DNA from: an uncultured Akkermansia sp.
GTDB lineage: Bacteria; Verrucomicrobiota; Verrucomicrobiia; Verrucomicrobiales; Akkermansiaceae
DNA: 64,000 bases
Direction: 5' to 3'
Assembly: GCA_904501955.1 (NCBI GenBank)
Contig: CAJGCY010000001.1
Span: 1 to 64,000, forward strand
Part shown: piece by piece, positions 11,548-20,525 of the stretch
Layout of the letters: each line of letters starts with the position of its first letter
Numbering within the stretch: position 1 is the stretch's first letter
The notes under the pieces: generated by a model
What the model saw: only the letters and a program-made list of their open reading frames with translations
Told to the model about the DNA's origin: nothing
The model's database searches: none
Made by a program: the position numbers and the translations under genes

Positions 11548-13188
11548 ATGAGTCGCGAATCTGACAACAGCAATAAAAATGTTCCGGGCGTTTTCAACTG
11601 GAAAATGGTGCGGAAAGCCCTGCGCGCGGCAGAAGAGGGCGTTTATTGTTGGGATATCGAGAGTGGTGAAATCTTCTACACGGAGCAATGCCTACGCATG
11701 ATGGGGCTGCCCTTCGATGAAATTGCCCCGAATATTTTCACTGAATCCGAATTAACGATACATGAGGATGACCGGCAGTTCTTCGTTAACGAGGTACAGA
11801 AATACCTGCGACGTCCTACATTTTCCCCCTTACGCTTGGAGATTCGTCTGTTGAACCTACGTTCGCGTGGCTGGCGGTGGATTCGAGTCAACGGCCTACT
11901 GGAGCGAGATAAAAACAAAAAGAATATCCAACTGGTAGGTGTATGGGTGGACATCACACGCCGCAAGATGGCGGATTTGCACGCCATGGAAGACCGCGAC
12001 CTCTTCCGCAACCTCATCAACTACTTACCTGATAACATATACTACAAGAACCGCGAGTCACGCTTTGTCATGGCCAATGAAGCTACCGCTCGCAAAATGG
12101 GAGTAACCACGCCCTCCGACCTCATCGGCTGTAAAGACACCCACTTCTTTGCCGATGACACCACGGAAATCGCCCGTCAGGAAGAGCTGGAAATCATGCG
12201 AACCGGCGTACCCATCACCAACAGAATACACCGTGAAAGTTGGAAAGGTGGAAAAAGCTCTTGGTGCAAGTTGTCCAAGTTCCCGTGGTATGACTCCGCG
12301 GGTAACGTGAAAGGCATCGTCGGCATCTCCTCCGATGTAACAGAGCTGGTAGAGACACAGCAGCGGTACCGCCGCATGGCAGAGCAGCTGGATGAACGCA
12401 ACCGCACGCTTGAAAAGGAAATCAGCCTTGCGCGCGAAATTCAGCACGCCCTGCAACCGCTGCGCATTCCCCCACGCAAATGGGTATCCGCGGAAACCGG
12501 TCAAGCCCGTATTGCCAAGTTTCACCACGTATACATGCCCTGCACCGGCGTAGCAGGTGACTGCTTTGCAGTATTCCCCGTGGGCGAGTCAGGCGTAGGT
12601 ATGCTTATTTGCGATGTCATGGGGCACGGCGTACGCGCCGCGCTGATTGCCTCCATGCTTCGCGGGTTGATGGAGCAAGTCGCCACCTTGGCAGATACAC
12701 CGGGGCTTCTTCTTTCCTCCCTGAACCGGCAACTGTTCCGCATCTTCAGCCAAGCAAACATCACCATGTTTGCCACGGCATGCTATGTGTACCTGGATTT
12801 GGACAAGCGCCGCCTCACCCTCTCCGGTGCAGGCCACCCTGCCCCCATTGTTCTGACGGCGGATAACGTGGCATTCCAGCCCCCCATCCCGAGGTCACCG
12901 GCCTTGGGCTTGCTGGACAGCGCCATGTACCGAGAGAGCGAAATTCAGCTGGAATCCGGTATGAAACTCATGCTCTACACGGACGGCTTACCGGAAACCA
13001 CCAACCCGCAAGGTGAAGAAATGGGCGTTAACAGAGTGATGCAGTTCTTGCAGCAACGCGCCCCGCAAAACATAAAAGAGATGATTGACATCTCCCTTGC
13101 CGGTATGCACCAATTCTCCGAATCCACACGCCAAGATGACGATATTTGCCTGCTGGGCGTCGAATTTTGTGAGGAAACACCGCAATAA
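11548..13188 (+). CDS. PAS-PAS-SpoIIE serine phosphatase
   Basis: 546 residues, predicted cytoplasmic. Two PAS sensor domains (about 20-135, ending VGVWVDITRRK, and 147-270, ending IVGISSDVTELV) are joined by a coiled coil (about 275-310) to a PP2C-like SpoIIE/RsbU phosphatase domain. Catalytic-type motifs are GVAGDCF, LICDVMGHGVRAAL, YTDGLPET and RQDDDICLL, which hold the metal-binding aspartates. Such proteins dephosphorylate anti-sigma-factor antagonists (STAS domains) in partner-switching cascades. No STAS or anti-sigma kinase gene is nearby, so the target is unknown. The PAS ligand cannot be read from sequence. Confidence 0.9.
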   Translation: MSRESDNSNKNVPGVFNWKMVRKALRAAEEGVYCWDIESGEIFYTEQCLRMMGLPFDEIAPNIFTESELTIHEDDRQFFVNEVQKYLRRPTFSPLRLEIRLLNLRSRGWRWIRVNGLLERDKNKKNIQLVGVWVDITRRKMADLHAMEDRDLFRNLINYLPDNIYYKNRESRFVMANEATARKMGVTTPSDLIGCKDTHFFADDTTEIARQEELEIMRTGVPITNRIHRESWKGGKSSWCKLSKFPWYDSAGNVKGIVGISSDVTELVETQQRYRRMAEQLDERNRTLEKEISLAREIQHALQPLRIPPRKWVSAETGQARIAKFHHVYMPCTGVAGDCFAVFPVGESGVGMLICDVMGHGVRAALIASMLRGLMEQVATLADTPGLLLSSLNRQLFRIFSQANITMFATACYVYLDLDKRRLTLSGAGHPAPIVLTADNVAFQPPIPRSPALGLLDSAMYRESEIQLESGMKLMLYTDGLPETTNPQGEEMGVNRVMQFLQQRAPQNIKEMIDISLAGMHQFSESTRQDDDICLLGVEFCEETPQ

Positions 13189-13190
13189 TG

Positions 13191-13229
13191 GCGCATTTTC
13201 CCCTGCAAACAGCAAAAAAATGCGTTTTT
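13191..13229 (+). terminator. Possible terminator after the SpoIIE-type phosphatase
   Basis: GCGCATTTT and AAAATGCG arms around a 17-nt loop followed by five T. The AT-rich stem and large loop make it only moderately convincing. Confidence 0.5.
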
Positions 13230-13252
13230 CTCGCCTTCCACGCAAAAAAAGA

Positions 13253-13281
13253 TTGCAATCCCACGATTTTCGCGCTAGTCT
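13253..13281 (+). promoter_or_regulatory. Predicted promoter of the Arg-rich protein gene
   Basis: TTGCAA (13253-13258), 17 bp, TAGTCT (13276-13281), about 40 nt before the ATG at 13322. Confidence 0.45.
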
Positions 13282-13321
13282 AAACACAGTTACATAAATT
13301 ATTCTTTACCATCATCTCTAT

Positions 13322-14791
13322 ATGGAAGACAGCAAACAGGGGGGCAACACGCCCTTTGACCTTTCCGAGCTGACCGGCTTCCAGTTTGGCCCCGCATGGG
13401 CCAAGCCGGGAGCTGATACTGCACCGACCCTGCCCAAGATGCACATGATTGACCGTGGCGAGCGCCGCGGTGCTCCCCGTCGCAACACCGGCGACAGAGA
13501 GCGTCGTTCTCCGCGCCCTGAAGGTGGCATGGAGAATCGCCGTCCGCGCAAGGGTGGACCCCGCCACGACCGAGACAAACGAGAGGAACGCACGCGTCGC
13601 GAGCTTCCGCAACCGGCAGAGGGCTTCCGTGTTGAGTTGAGACCGACCAACGGTATTCTGGAGATTTTCAGTAAGGAGATTCAAAAGCAGAAGCGTGCGC
13701 TTTCCCTGCTCGACCTCGCCGGTGTTGTCATGGCCGGTAAAGATCGTTATGACCTTGTCTTCATGAAGCTTGAGAACGGCAGCATGCTCATTCACTCCAA
13801 GAAGGGTGACGGCGCATGCTGGTTGACAGAGGCAGAGGCAACGGCTTACCTGTGGGCTGCTCCGTGGTTCAGCGAATTGTACACCGCAGAGGATGCAACG
13901 GTGGAAGCGCCGAAGGGCAACTTCACATCTGTAGCCGTTTGCACCATGGGTGGTGAAGTAATAGGCCCCGTGAACTGGCATGGCTACCAAGCTGCGCTCA
14001 TGAGCCTGTACCGCTCCAAGTATTCCAATATGCCCTTGGATGCTTTCAAAAACCGCATTTCCATCAACAAGGAAGAGGAATCCGTACAGGCTTGGCTGGA
14101 AGCAGCATGCAAAAAAACAGTTTGGAAGCCCACCCGCGACGGTGCTGCGGAAACAGTGCTTGAGGATGCAAAGGCCGTGGAAGCAGACTTTGTAGCCAAC
14201 CACTATGCTGAGGTGTACGAAACGGTGGATAAGGTATTTGTAAACGGCTCTACGACTCGCAATTTGCTTTCCCCCGGGCTTGCTGCACACGTTGCAACCA
14301 TGTCTCAGCGTACTAAAAATTCGCCGCAGATGCTCATTCCGAACCTGTGCCATGGTCTCGCCCGTCACCACATGCCCATATACAAGTGGCAGGGTAACCA
14401 CTACACCGGCCCGAGCCGCGTGCGAGCCATACCGGAGGGGACCGTACTGGCAGACCGCATGATGGACATCGTCAACTGGAGCAAAGAGCATTCGGGAGAG
14501 AAGGTCGAGGCCATGTTTGCCGCACTTTCCGGCGTACCCGCCGGCACGGATGAAGAGAGCAAAAAAGCAGCGTCCGATGCCTATGCCCCCTTTGCATCTG
14601 ACATGATTTGGCTGCTTGAGCAAGGCTTCATCGTGGTTACCAGCGACAACTCCATCTGGTATCCCAAGGGTAGCGCAGCCCCTGCTCCGGCGAAAACCGA
14701 GCCTCGCCACCGTAACAAGCGCAGAGGGCACAACGGCAGAAAGCCTGCACCGGCTGCAAAAGCCGATGCCAAACCCGCTGACGGGGAGTAA
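13322..14791 (+). CDS. Protein of unknown function with Arg-rich and Lys-rich ends
   Basis: 489 residues. After a short acidic start comes an Arg/Gly/Pro-rich, probably disordered stretch (about 40-95, with RGERRGAPRR and RRPRKGGPRHDR). A globular core of about 350 residues follows (FRVELRPTNGILEIFSKEI, a Trp/Tyr-rich middle, LCHGLARHHMPIYKWQ). The Ala/Lys/Arg-rich C-terminus contains RHRNKRRGHNGRK. The basic low-complexity ends suggest RNA or ribosome association, as in bacterial RGG-type proteins; that is inference. No family is recognised. It is monocistronic, with a predicted promoter and a hairpin downstream. Confidence 0.8.
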   Translation: MEDSKQGGNTPFDLSELTGFQFGPAWAKPGADTAPTLPKMHMIDRGERRGAPRRNTGDRERRSPRPEGGMENRRPRKGGPRHDRDKREERTRRELPQPAEGFRVELRPTNGILEIFSKEIQKQKRALSLLDLAGVVMAGKDRYDLVFMKLENGSMLIHSKKGDGACWLTEAEATAYLWAAPWFSELYTAEDATVEAPKGNFTSVAVCTMGGEVIGPVNWHGYQAALMSLYRSKYSNMPLDAFKNRISINKEEESVQAWLEAACKKTVWKPTRDGAAETVLEDAKAVEADFVANHYAEVYETVDKVFVNGSTTRNLLSPGLAAHVATMSQRTKNSPQMLIPNLCHGLARHHMPIYKWQGNHYTGPSRVRAIPEGTVLADRMMDIVNWSKEHSGEKVEAMFAALSGVPAGTDEESKKAASDAYAPFASDMIWLLEQGFIVVTSDNSIWYPKGSAAPAPAKTEPRHRNKRRGHNGRKPAPAAKADAKPADGE

Positions 14792-14860
14792 CTCAGAGTA
14801 ATCATACCATCAAAGCGCCATCAGGCGCCGGGCATACTGAAAAGCAGCCCAACGCTGAAG

Positions 14861-14891
14861 CCCCGCGCCTATTGGCGCGGGGTGCATTTTT
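14861..14891 (+). terminator. Probable terminator between the Arg-rich gene and menD
   Basis: Very stable hairpin CCCCGCGCC/GGCGCGGGG with a 4-nt loop (14861-14882), followed by TGCATTTTTAC. The T-run is displaced by 4 nt, so termination may be partial. Confidence 0.6.
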
Positions 14892-14937
14892 ACAGGAATA
14901 AGCATTTTTCATCGCAAAGCATTTACACAAAACCAAC

Positions 14938-16554
14938 ATGGCTATTATCAGCAAAACGGCTTCGGTACAGGAATTGGTAGCCCTGATGCGCGAACACGGC
15001 ATTACCCGCTGCGTGGTGTGCCCCGGCAGCAGGAATGCCCCCATAGCTGCAACCCTCAGCGCAATAGATGATTTTGAATGCCGCAGTGTCACGGATGAAC
15101 GCAGCGCCGGCTTCATTGCTTTGGGCTGGGCAAACCAAGCACTTGCTCCGGTGGCAGTTTGCGTCACCTCCGGTTCCTCAACAGTGAACCTGCACCCCGC
15201 AGTAGCAGAGGCCTATTACCGCCACATCCCCCTGTTGGTAATATCCGCTGATCGCCCGGCGGAATGGATTGGCCAACAGGATGGGCAAACCCTGCCGCAG
15301 CCCAACATTTTCGGCAGTTTATGCCGCATGAGCGTCAGCTTGCCGGAACATGATGAAAACGGCTGGCATACCAACAGACTGCTCAATGAGGCCATGCTGG
15401 AGCTCACGCACCGTGAGGGAGGCCCCGTGCACATCAACATTCCGCTGGCAGAGCCATTGTTTGCGATGGAAGACGCGGAGCTTCCCCGCCCACGCGTCAT
15501 CTACCGCACGGAGTTATCATGCATGGATGGAGATGAAGAGCAAATGCTGCTGGAAATTGCAGCGGCCTTACCGCGCCGCATGCTACTGCTGGGGCAAATG
15601 CCCACTGCGCCGGATTTGCCGCCGGAACTGACGGAAGACCACGGCTTTGCCATAGTGGGAGAGCACTTGTGCAACACCCCCACTGCTGACTGTACCCGCC
15701 CGGACACCCTCATCGGCGGTGACGCAGAGTACCCGCTCATCCCCTCCCCGGACTTGCTCATTACCGTGGGCGGATGCATCATCTCCAAGCGACTCAAACA
15801 AATGCTGCGCCAAAATCCCCCTGCAGAGCACTGGCACTTGAGCCGCGATGGAGAAGTGTGTGATACCTTTTGCCACCTGACTCGCGTGATAGAGGGAGAT
15901 GCTGCAGAACTACTGGATTTGCTCGGCGCGTTCGCCCAAGACGGTGATGAATCATACCGTAATTTGTGGTGTGCTGAGCCCGCAGAGTTTCACGCCCCAC
16001 ACTCCGGAATGCGCATGGTTGGGGATGTGATGAACAATATGCCCACCCCTGCTGTCCTGCATTTGGGGAATAGCTCTGCCGTCCGTTATGCCCAGCTTTT
16101 CCCCCTTAAAGAGGAGGTGCATGTGGAGTGCAATCGTGGAGTAAACGGCATAGAAGGCTCATTATCTGCAGCTCTCGGCTTTGCGCAAGCGGATACGCGA
16201 CCGCAATTCATCATCATCGGAGATTTAAGCTTCTTTTACGACATGAACGCCCTGTGGATGGGCGGCATACAGAGCAATACGCGCATCCTATTGCTGAACA
16301 ACAATTGCGGCGGTATTTTCAAGACCCTGCCCACACCGAACATCAACTTAGTGGAAGCCCCCCATACGGCAACGGCTCAGGCATGGGCTGAGGCTTGTGG
16401 CATGCGATACAAAGCCGTGGTGAGGAAAGAAGACTGGGCTGAAGCACTGGCTCAGCTCTGCGCGGAACACTCAGACCAAGCGCTCTTGGTGGAGGCTTTC
16501 ACGGATAGCGAAAAGGACGCCGAATTGCTCAGAAACTTTTACAAAGAACATTGA
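14938..16554 (+). CDS. menD: MenD, SEPHCHC synthase of menaquinone synthesis
   Basis: Thiamine-diphosphate enzyme that joins isochorismate and 2-oxoglutarate, the first committed step of the classical menaquinone path. 538 residues, usual length. The N-terminal domain has VCPGSRNAP and [15 protein letters not shown], whose Glu activates the cofactor, then [15 protein letters not shown] and ISADRPAEW. The C-terminal domain holds [13 protein letters not shown], the metal-binding [12 protein letters not shown] and [14 protein letters not shown]. First gene of menD-menB-menC, with 10 bp to menB. The entry enzyme isochorismate synthase and MenE, MenH and MenA are not in the window. Confidence 0.96.
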   Translation: MAIISKTASVQELVALMREHGITRCVVCPGSRNAPIAATLSAIDDFECRSVTDERSAGFIALGWANQALAPVAVCVTSGSSTVNLHPAVAEAYYRHIPLLVISADRPAEWIGQQDGQTLPQPNIFGSLCRMSVSLPEHDENGWHTNRLLNEAMLELTHREGGPVHINIPLAEPLFAMEDAELPRPRVIYRTELSCMDGDEEQMLLEIAAALPRRMLLLGQMPTAPDLPPELTEDHGFAIVGEHLCNTPTADCTRPDTLIGGDAEYPLIPSPDLLITVGGCIISKRLKQMLRQNPPAEHWHLSRDGEVCDTFCHLTRVIEGDAAELLDLLGAFAQDGDESYRNLWCAEPAEFHAPHSGMRMVGDVMNNMPTPAVLHLGNSSAVRYAQLFPLKEEVHVECNRGVNGIEGSLSAALGFAQADTRPQFIIIGDLSFFYDMNALWMGGIQSNTRILLLNNNCGGIFKTLPTPNINLVEAPHTATAQAWAEACGMRYKAVVRKEDWAEALAQLCAEHSDQALLVEAFTDSEKDAELLRNFYKEH

Positions 16555-16564
16555 ACACACATAT

Positions 16565-17383
16565 ATGAAACGCGAGTGGAAAACCATTAAGCAGTACGAG
16601 GAAATCCTCTTCGAGCAATACGGCGGCATTGCCCGCATCACCATCAACCGTGAGCGCTACCGCAACGCATTCACCCCGCTGACCACGGCGGAAATGAGTG
16701 ATGCACTCAGCCTCTGCCGCGAGATGCAGGATGTAGCCGTCGTTGTGTTGACCGGCGCGGGAGAGGTTGCCTTTTGTGCCGGTGGGGATATGAATGTAAA
16801 AGGCCACGGCGGGTATATGGATAAACAGGGAATCCCCCGCTTATCCGTGCTGGATGTTCAAAAGCAAATTCGCTCCCTGCCCAAGCCCGTCATTGCCGCG
16901 GTGAATGGTTTTGCCATAGGCGGTGGCCATGTTCTGCATGTGGTCTGCGACTTGAGCATAGCCTCCGAGAACGCCATTTTCGGGCAGACAGGCCCGCGCG
17001 TAGGCAGCTTCGACGCAGGCTTCGGCTCTTCCTACATGGCACGTTGCATCGGGCAAAAGAAGACACGCGAGATTTGGTTCCTTTGCCGCAAATACAACGC
17101 ACAAGAGGCTTTGGAGATGGGGCTGGTCAACAAAGTAGTCCCCTTGGCTCAGCTGGAAGATGAGTACGTACAATGGGCGGAAGAAATGATGCAGCACTCC
17201 CCCATTGCACTGCGCATGATAAAAGCCGGTCTGAATGCGGAATTGGACGGGCAAGCCGGCATCCAAGAGTTGGCAGGAGATGCCACCATGCTCTTCTACA
17301 TGTGTGAAGAGGCGCATGAAGGCTCGCGCGCCTTTTTGGAGAAACGCAAACCGGACTTCTCCAAATACCCCAAAATGCCGTAA
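16565..17383 (+). CDS. menB: MenB, 1,4-dihydroxy-2-naphthoyl-CoA synthase
   Basis: Crotonase-fold enzyme that closes the naphthoquinone ring from o-succinylbenzoyl-CoA. 272 residues. It carries [12 protein letters not shown], the loop [14 protein letters not shown], the oxyanion-hole segment [18 protein letters not shown] and the MenB-specific [20 protein letters not shown], which separates it from ordinary enoyl-CoA hydratases. The C-terminus ends [14 protein letters not shown], as is typical of MenB. It sits between menD and menC, with only 5 bp to the next start. Confidence 0.96.
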   Translation: MKREWKTIKQYEEILFEQYGGIARITINRERYRNAFTPLTTAEMSDALSLCREMQDVAVVVLTGAGEVAFCAGGDMNVKGHGGYMDKQGIPRLSVLDVQKQIRSLPKPVIAAVNGFAIGGGHVLHVVCDLSIASENAIFGQTGPRVGSFDAGFGSSYMARCIGQKKTREIWFLCRKYNAQEALEMGLVNKVVPLAQLEDEYVQWAEEMMQHSPIALRMIKAGLNAELDGQAGIQELAGDATMLFYMCEEAHEGSRAFLEKRKPDFSKYPKMP

Positions 17384-17388
17384 ACTTC

Positions 17389-18435
17389 TTGAACACAACG
17401 CTACAAGATGCGCTTAACCGGGCATCCGCTTTCCCCTTGCAACTGCATTGGAGAAAGCGGGTGCTGCATTTCAAACGACCTGCAGCAACCTCGCGCGGAG
17501 CGTTAACAACTCGCACCACCTACATAGTGGAAGCCCGCTCCCCTTTAGGCGTGGGCTTCGGCGAGTGTTGCACCATGCCGGGGCTGCTGCCGGAACCGAC
17601 GGAAGCCGAGTTGACGACCGCATGCCGTGAGGTGGAGAAGAGAGGTCTGAAGGACGGGGCTGCTCTTTACTCATCCCCTGTGCGGTTCGGTATAGAATGC
17701 GCAGTCCTGAACGCTGTGAGTGGCGGTGGACCTATATGGGACACCCCCTTTACACGGGGCGAACGCAGCATACCCATACACCACCTGATATGGATGGCCG
17801 ATGCGGACACCATGCTTCACAACATGGAAGAAGGAATACGTCGCGGTTTCAACTGTTTGAAACTAAAAGTCGGGGCTCTGCCTTGGGCTCAAGAAGTGGA
17901 ACTGCTCCACAATGCCCATACTGCTTTTCCGCAAGCAGAAATCAGAGTGGATGCCAACGGTGCGTTCTCGCCTGTGGAAGCCCCTGCTAAACTGGAAGCC
18001 CTGGCAGCAGCGGGAGTACACTTGATAGAGCAACCCCTGGCACCACTTCATCTTAAGGAATTGACAGCCTTGTGCAGAGAAACACCCCTGCCCATCGCCC
18101 TTGATGAATCGCTGATACAGTACGCCCTTCACCCCGAGCAGCGTGCGGAGTTGCTGGATATCATTCGCCCGCAAGCCATCGTTATCAAGCCCTCCCTGCA
18201 CGGTGGGCTACTCGCAGCAGAGCACTGGGCACATGCAGCGGAGCAACGCGGCATCGCATGGTGGATAAACTCCGCCTTAGAAAGCAACATTGGCCGTACG
18301 ACACTGGCGGAGTGGTGCGATTACCGCGCACCGGGCAAACTGCAGGGACTGGGCACCGGCTCACTTTTTGAGGACGACACCCCGGGGCGACTCAGACTCC
18401 GAGGCAACGGCCTCTTTTATTCCCGCAACGCTTAA
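17389..18435 (+). CDS. menC: MenC, o-succinylbenzoate synthase
   Basis: Enolase-superfamily enzyme that dehydrates SHCHC to o-succinylbenzoate. 348 residues from a TTG start at 17389, 5 nt after the menB stop; no ATG is available near the conserved N-terminus, so TTG is the most likely start. Active-site landmarks: KLKVG (Lys158/Lys160), RVDANGAF (metal Asp188), LIEQPLAPL (metal Glu), ALDES (metal Asp) and the second catalytic lysine in VIKPSLHGG. It overlaps the convergent membrane-protein gene by 4 bp, leaving no room for a separate terminator. Confidence 0.93.
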   Translation: MNTTLQDALNRASAFPLQLHWRKRVLHFKRPAATSRGALTTRTTYIVEARSPLGVGFGECCTMPGLLPEPTEAELTTACREVEKRGLKDGAALYSSPVRFGIECAVLNAVSGGGPIWDTPFTRGERSIPIHHLIWMADADTMLHNMEEGIRRGFNCLKLKVGALPWAQEVELLHNAHTAFPQAEIRVDANGAFSPVEAPAKLEALAAAGVHLIEQPLAPLHLKELTALCRETPLPIALDESLIQYALHPEQRAELLDIIRPQAIVIKPSLHGGLLAAEHWAHAAEQRGIAWWINSALESNIGRTTLAEWCDYRAPGKLQGLGTGSLFEDDTPGRLRLRGNGLFYSRNA

Positions 18436-19274
18436 TGGAACCAAGTTTCCGGGGCGTAAATGGATATACTCAGCAAGGCCGGCAGCGCCATCATTCCCCA
18501 GTGGAACGAGAACCAAACATCTTGCTGAAAACGTGAGCGCATACGCCCCAGTACATGCAAAAAAGCCGTTGCTATGCACAGAGAGCCGTAAAAATGCTGC
18601 TCATAACCATTGCCGACTTGAACGAGCATGTATAGGCATGCCGTAAAAAATAAAGCCATGCCGAAGGGAACCCACACAGCCGTGCGCTCACCTGCTTCTC
18701 CGGCCAGCGGACGCGCCTTTTCCACCTGAAACAGAAAAAACAATACGCATAAACACCACAAGTGTTTATTCTGCAACATGTGCAGGGGGGAATACATGAA
18801 GCTGTAAAAATAGCTCGGCACGGCGCAGGCAAAAACAAAGGCCACGGATAGGCCTAACTCGCGGAAAAACGGCACTTTCTTCAAAAACGGCATGTGCGCC
18901 ACAACCGATATCATCAGCGGAACCGTGAAAAATGCTATCAGATACTGCCCAACACTGAAAAACAACATCCAAAGTGTTGCAAAAAACGCACACAAGGCCA
19001 CAAGCAACATCAGGAACGCATGCCCCAGATAATACTCCGCATAAGGTACCTCTCGCCCCATCATTGCCCGGGTCACACGTGTGAACAACACGTATACCCA
19101 CACCATGGAGAACAGCAACAGCAATGGCCCGAAGGTTAACATCGGTATGCTGAATAACGCAGCGATCAAAACACCCCACGCCAGCGCCACTAAGGGAATA
19201 TCCAAGCCCCAAAGTGGGATTAGCATCCACCATGGTTTGATAACGTTATTATTCCCTCCTCTCATTGGCTCCAT
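18432..19274 (-). CDS. UbiA-like polytopic membrane protein lacking the Asp motifs
   Basis: 280 residues with eight or nine hydrophobic helices. The start (LWGLDIPLVALAWGVLIAAL, then VWVYVLFTRVTRAM) resembles verrucomicrobial UbiA-like prenyltransferases, in which this helix normally ends in an Asp-rich DRxxD sequence. Here those aspartates are absent, and no second DxxxD motif is seen. Beside the men genes a MenA role is tempting, but the missing metal-binding residues argue against an active prenyltransferase. It may be a divergent relative or an unrelated membrane protein. The start is uncertain; ATG at 19265 is an alternative. Confidence 0.6.
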   Translation of the reverse strand: MEPMRGGNNNVIKPWWMLIPLWGLDIPLVALAWGVLIAALFSIPMLTFGPLLLLFSMVWVYVLFTRVTRAMMGREVPYAEYYLGHAFLMLLVALCAFFATLWMLFFSVGQYLIAFFTVPLMISVVAHMPFLKKVPFFRELGLSVAFVFACAVPSYFYSFMYSPLHMLQNKHLWCLCVLFFLFQVEKARPLAGEAGERTAVWVPFGMALFFTACLYMLVQVGNGYEQHFYGSLCIATAFLHVLGRMRSRFQQDVWFSFHWGMMALPALLSISIYAPETWFH

Positions 19275-19360
19275 TATGCCCTATTTTTTCATTTTGGCAA
19301 GCGCGCAAGATGTCATTCTACGAAAAGGTGAAATATAACACATAAAGTCACAATTTATCC

Positions 19361-19389
19361 TTGCGCAGGCCTATGAATATGCCTATAAT
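19361..19389 (+). promoter_or_regulatory. Predicted promoter giving a nearly leaderless mRNA
   Basis: TTGCGC (19361-19366), 17 bp, perfect TATAAT (19384-19389), 7 nt before the ATG at 19397. In-frame ATGs at 19373 and 19379 lie inside the promoter, so they should not be used. Confidence 0.6.
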
Positions 19390-19396
19390 CTGCGAC

Positions 19397-20020
19397 ATGG
19401 AATGGAATGACAGCTTTATGACGCTTTTCAGAAATGCCGTGGAGCGTTTTCATGAGCGTCCGCAGACACCTGTAGACCGCTTTTTTCTGCCTGATGAGTG
19501 CAGTATTTTGGCAGATATAGGCTATAAGCCGGCGGAGATGCATGCCTACATTCAGGACTACGCCACCAAAGGCGATCCCAGCCCGAGCACCATTCTGCTC
19601 ATTGCTGCTACGCGACGCGCATTTTTCATAACCTCCCAGCGAGGCATCTTCGGCAATGCCAAACCGGTTAAAGAGGAAGATTTACCGGCGGAGAATGATG
19701 CATTTCAAGAGATTCGCTACTTACCGCGAATGATTCGCAAGGCGGAGGCGAAGCTGCACGGGACCTTGGATGAGAACGTCATGTACTACTGCGAGAAAGA
19801 TCGCGAATTCCTCAGAAAACACGGCAACATACACCCTGCGGACTTCTTGCAGATGACTTGGGCTGCCCATGGCGATAAACAAAAGATGGTTTCCTCCGTG
19901 CTGAACGCCATTCATGCGCAACAGCCGGCCAACGCCCCGGACCAGCGCAATAAAACACCGAATCCTGCGGAACAACAAGCCGCGAGCAGCCCCATACAAA
20001 GCGAACTGAAACTTGACTGA
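19397..20020 (+). CDS. DUF5069-like protein
   Basis: 207 residues from the ATG at 19397, chosen because of the promoter just upstream. It resembles verrucomicrobial proteins of the DUF5069 type: FFLPDECSILADIGYKPAEM, TILLIAATRRAFFI, RYLPRMIRKAEAKLHGTL and the Cys/Asp-containing CEKDREFLRKHGNIHPADFL. Function unknown. The last ~45 residues are polar, Gln/Ala/Pro-rich and probably disordered. No signal peptide, so probably cytoplasmic. It is followed 5 bp later by the Pro-rich gene, so cotranscription is likely. Confidence 0.7.
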   Translation: MEWNDSFMTLFRNAVERFHERPQTPVDRFFLPDECSILADIGYKPAEMHAYIQDYATKGDPSPSTILLIAATRRAFFITSQRGIFGNAKPVKEEDLPAENDAFQEIRYLPRMIRKAEAKLHGTLDENVMYYCEKDREFLRKHGNIHPADFLQMTWAAHGDKQKMVSSVLNAIHAQQPANAPDQRNKTPNPAEQQAASSPIQSELKLD

Positions 20021-20025
20021 ACAAC

Positions 20026-20505
20026 ATGAAAAGGCATACTCCCAAGACAGACGCAACAGCACCTGAGGTAACAACGGAACCTCAGCGCCTCGCCTTGGAG
20101 GCCATGTCGCATGAGCTGGTGGAAAAGCTCAACATCATGGTGGCGGAGCAAGAGAAAAGAGCAAGAGAGTTCACCAACCTCAAGCACTCTCTTTCCGCGC
20201 TCCCCTCAGATCCCGAGCTTCCACAAACATCACAAACACCTGAACCTCGGCGCAATACTGCGCCTAAGCACAAGCTCCCCCCCGTTCCCCGACCTTTGCC
20301 GGAGCAACCGGTCTACACACCCAAGGAAGAATCGCCACTTCCGCCTATTCCGCCCTATCATTCTGCGCCGAGTGAAGCACGCTCCCACCGCCGTAAGCCC
20401 GCGGTTATCAAGGGGACAGAGTCGCAGAAAGAAGAAGGCATTGGCATAGGCACCATTATCACCGTGCTCATTATCGTCTTCATGCTTGTGGCTAAAGGTT
20501 GTTAA
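20026..20505 (+). CDS. Pro-rich tail-anchored membrane protein
   Basis: 159 residues. A short helical N-terminal segment (about 20-60, EALSHEL-like coiled coil) is followed by a Pro-rich linker (about 65-125) and a single hydrophobic helix at the extreme C-terminus (GIGTIITVLIIVFMLVAKGC). This is the arrangement of a tail-anchored inner-membrane protein with a cytoplasmic domain. No family is recognised. It stands between the DUF5069-like gene (5 bp) and the efflux operon (20 bp), all on one strand, so it may be cotranscribed with the pump. Confidence 0.65.
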   Translation: MKRHTPKTDATAPEVTTEPQRLALEAMSHELVEKLNIMVAEQEKRAREFTNLKHSLSALPSDPELPQTSQTPEPRRNTAPKHKLPPVPRPLPEQPVYTPKEESPLPPIPPYHSAPSEARSHRRKPAVIKGTESQKEEGIGIGTIITVLIIVFMLVAKGC

Positions 20506-20525
20506 TTTTCTCACCCCTTTCACAT

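Noticed and set aside
20499..20525. TTG start for the fused adaptor
   Set aside because: It would add nine residues before the lipoprotein signal and overlap the previous stop. The ATG at 20526 gives a normal signal peptide.
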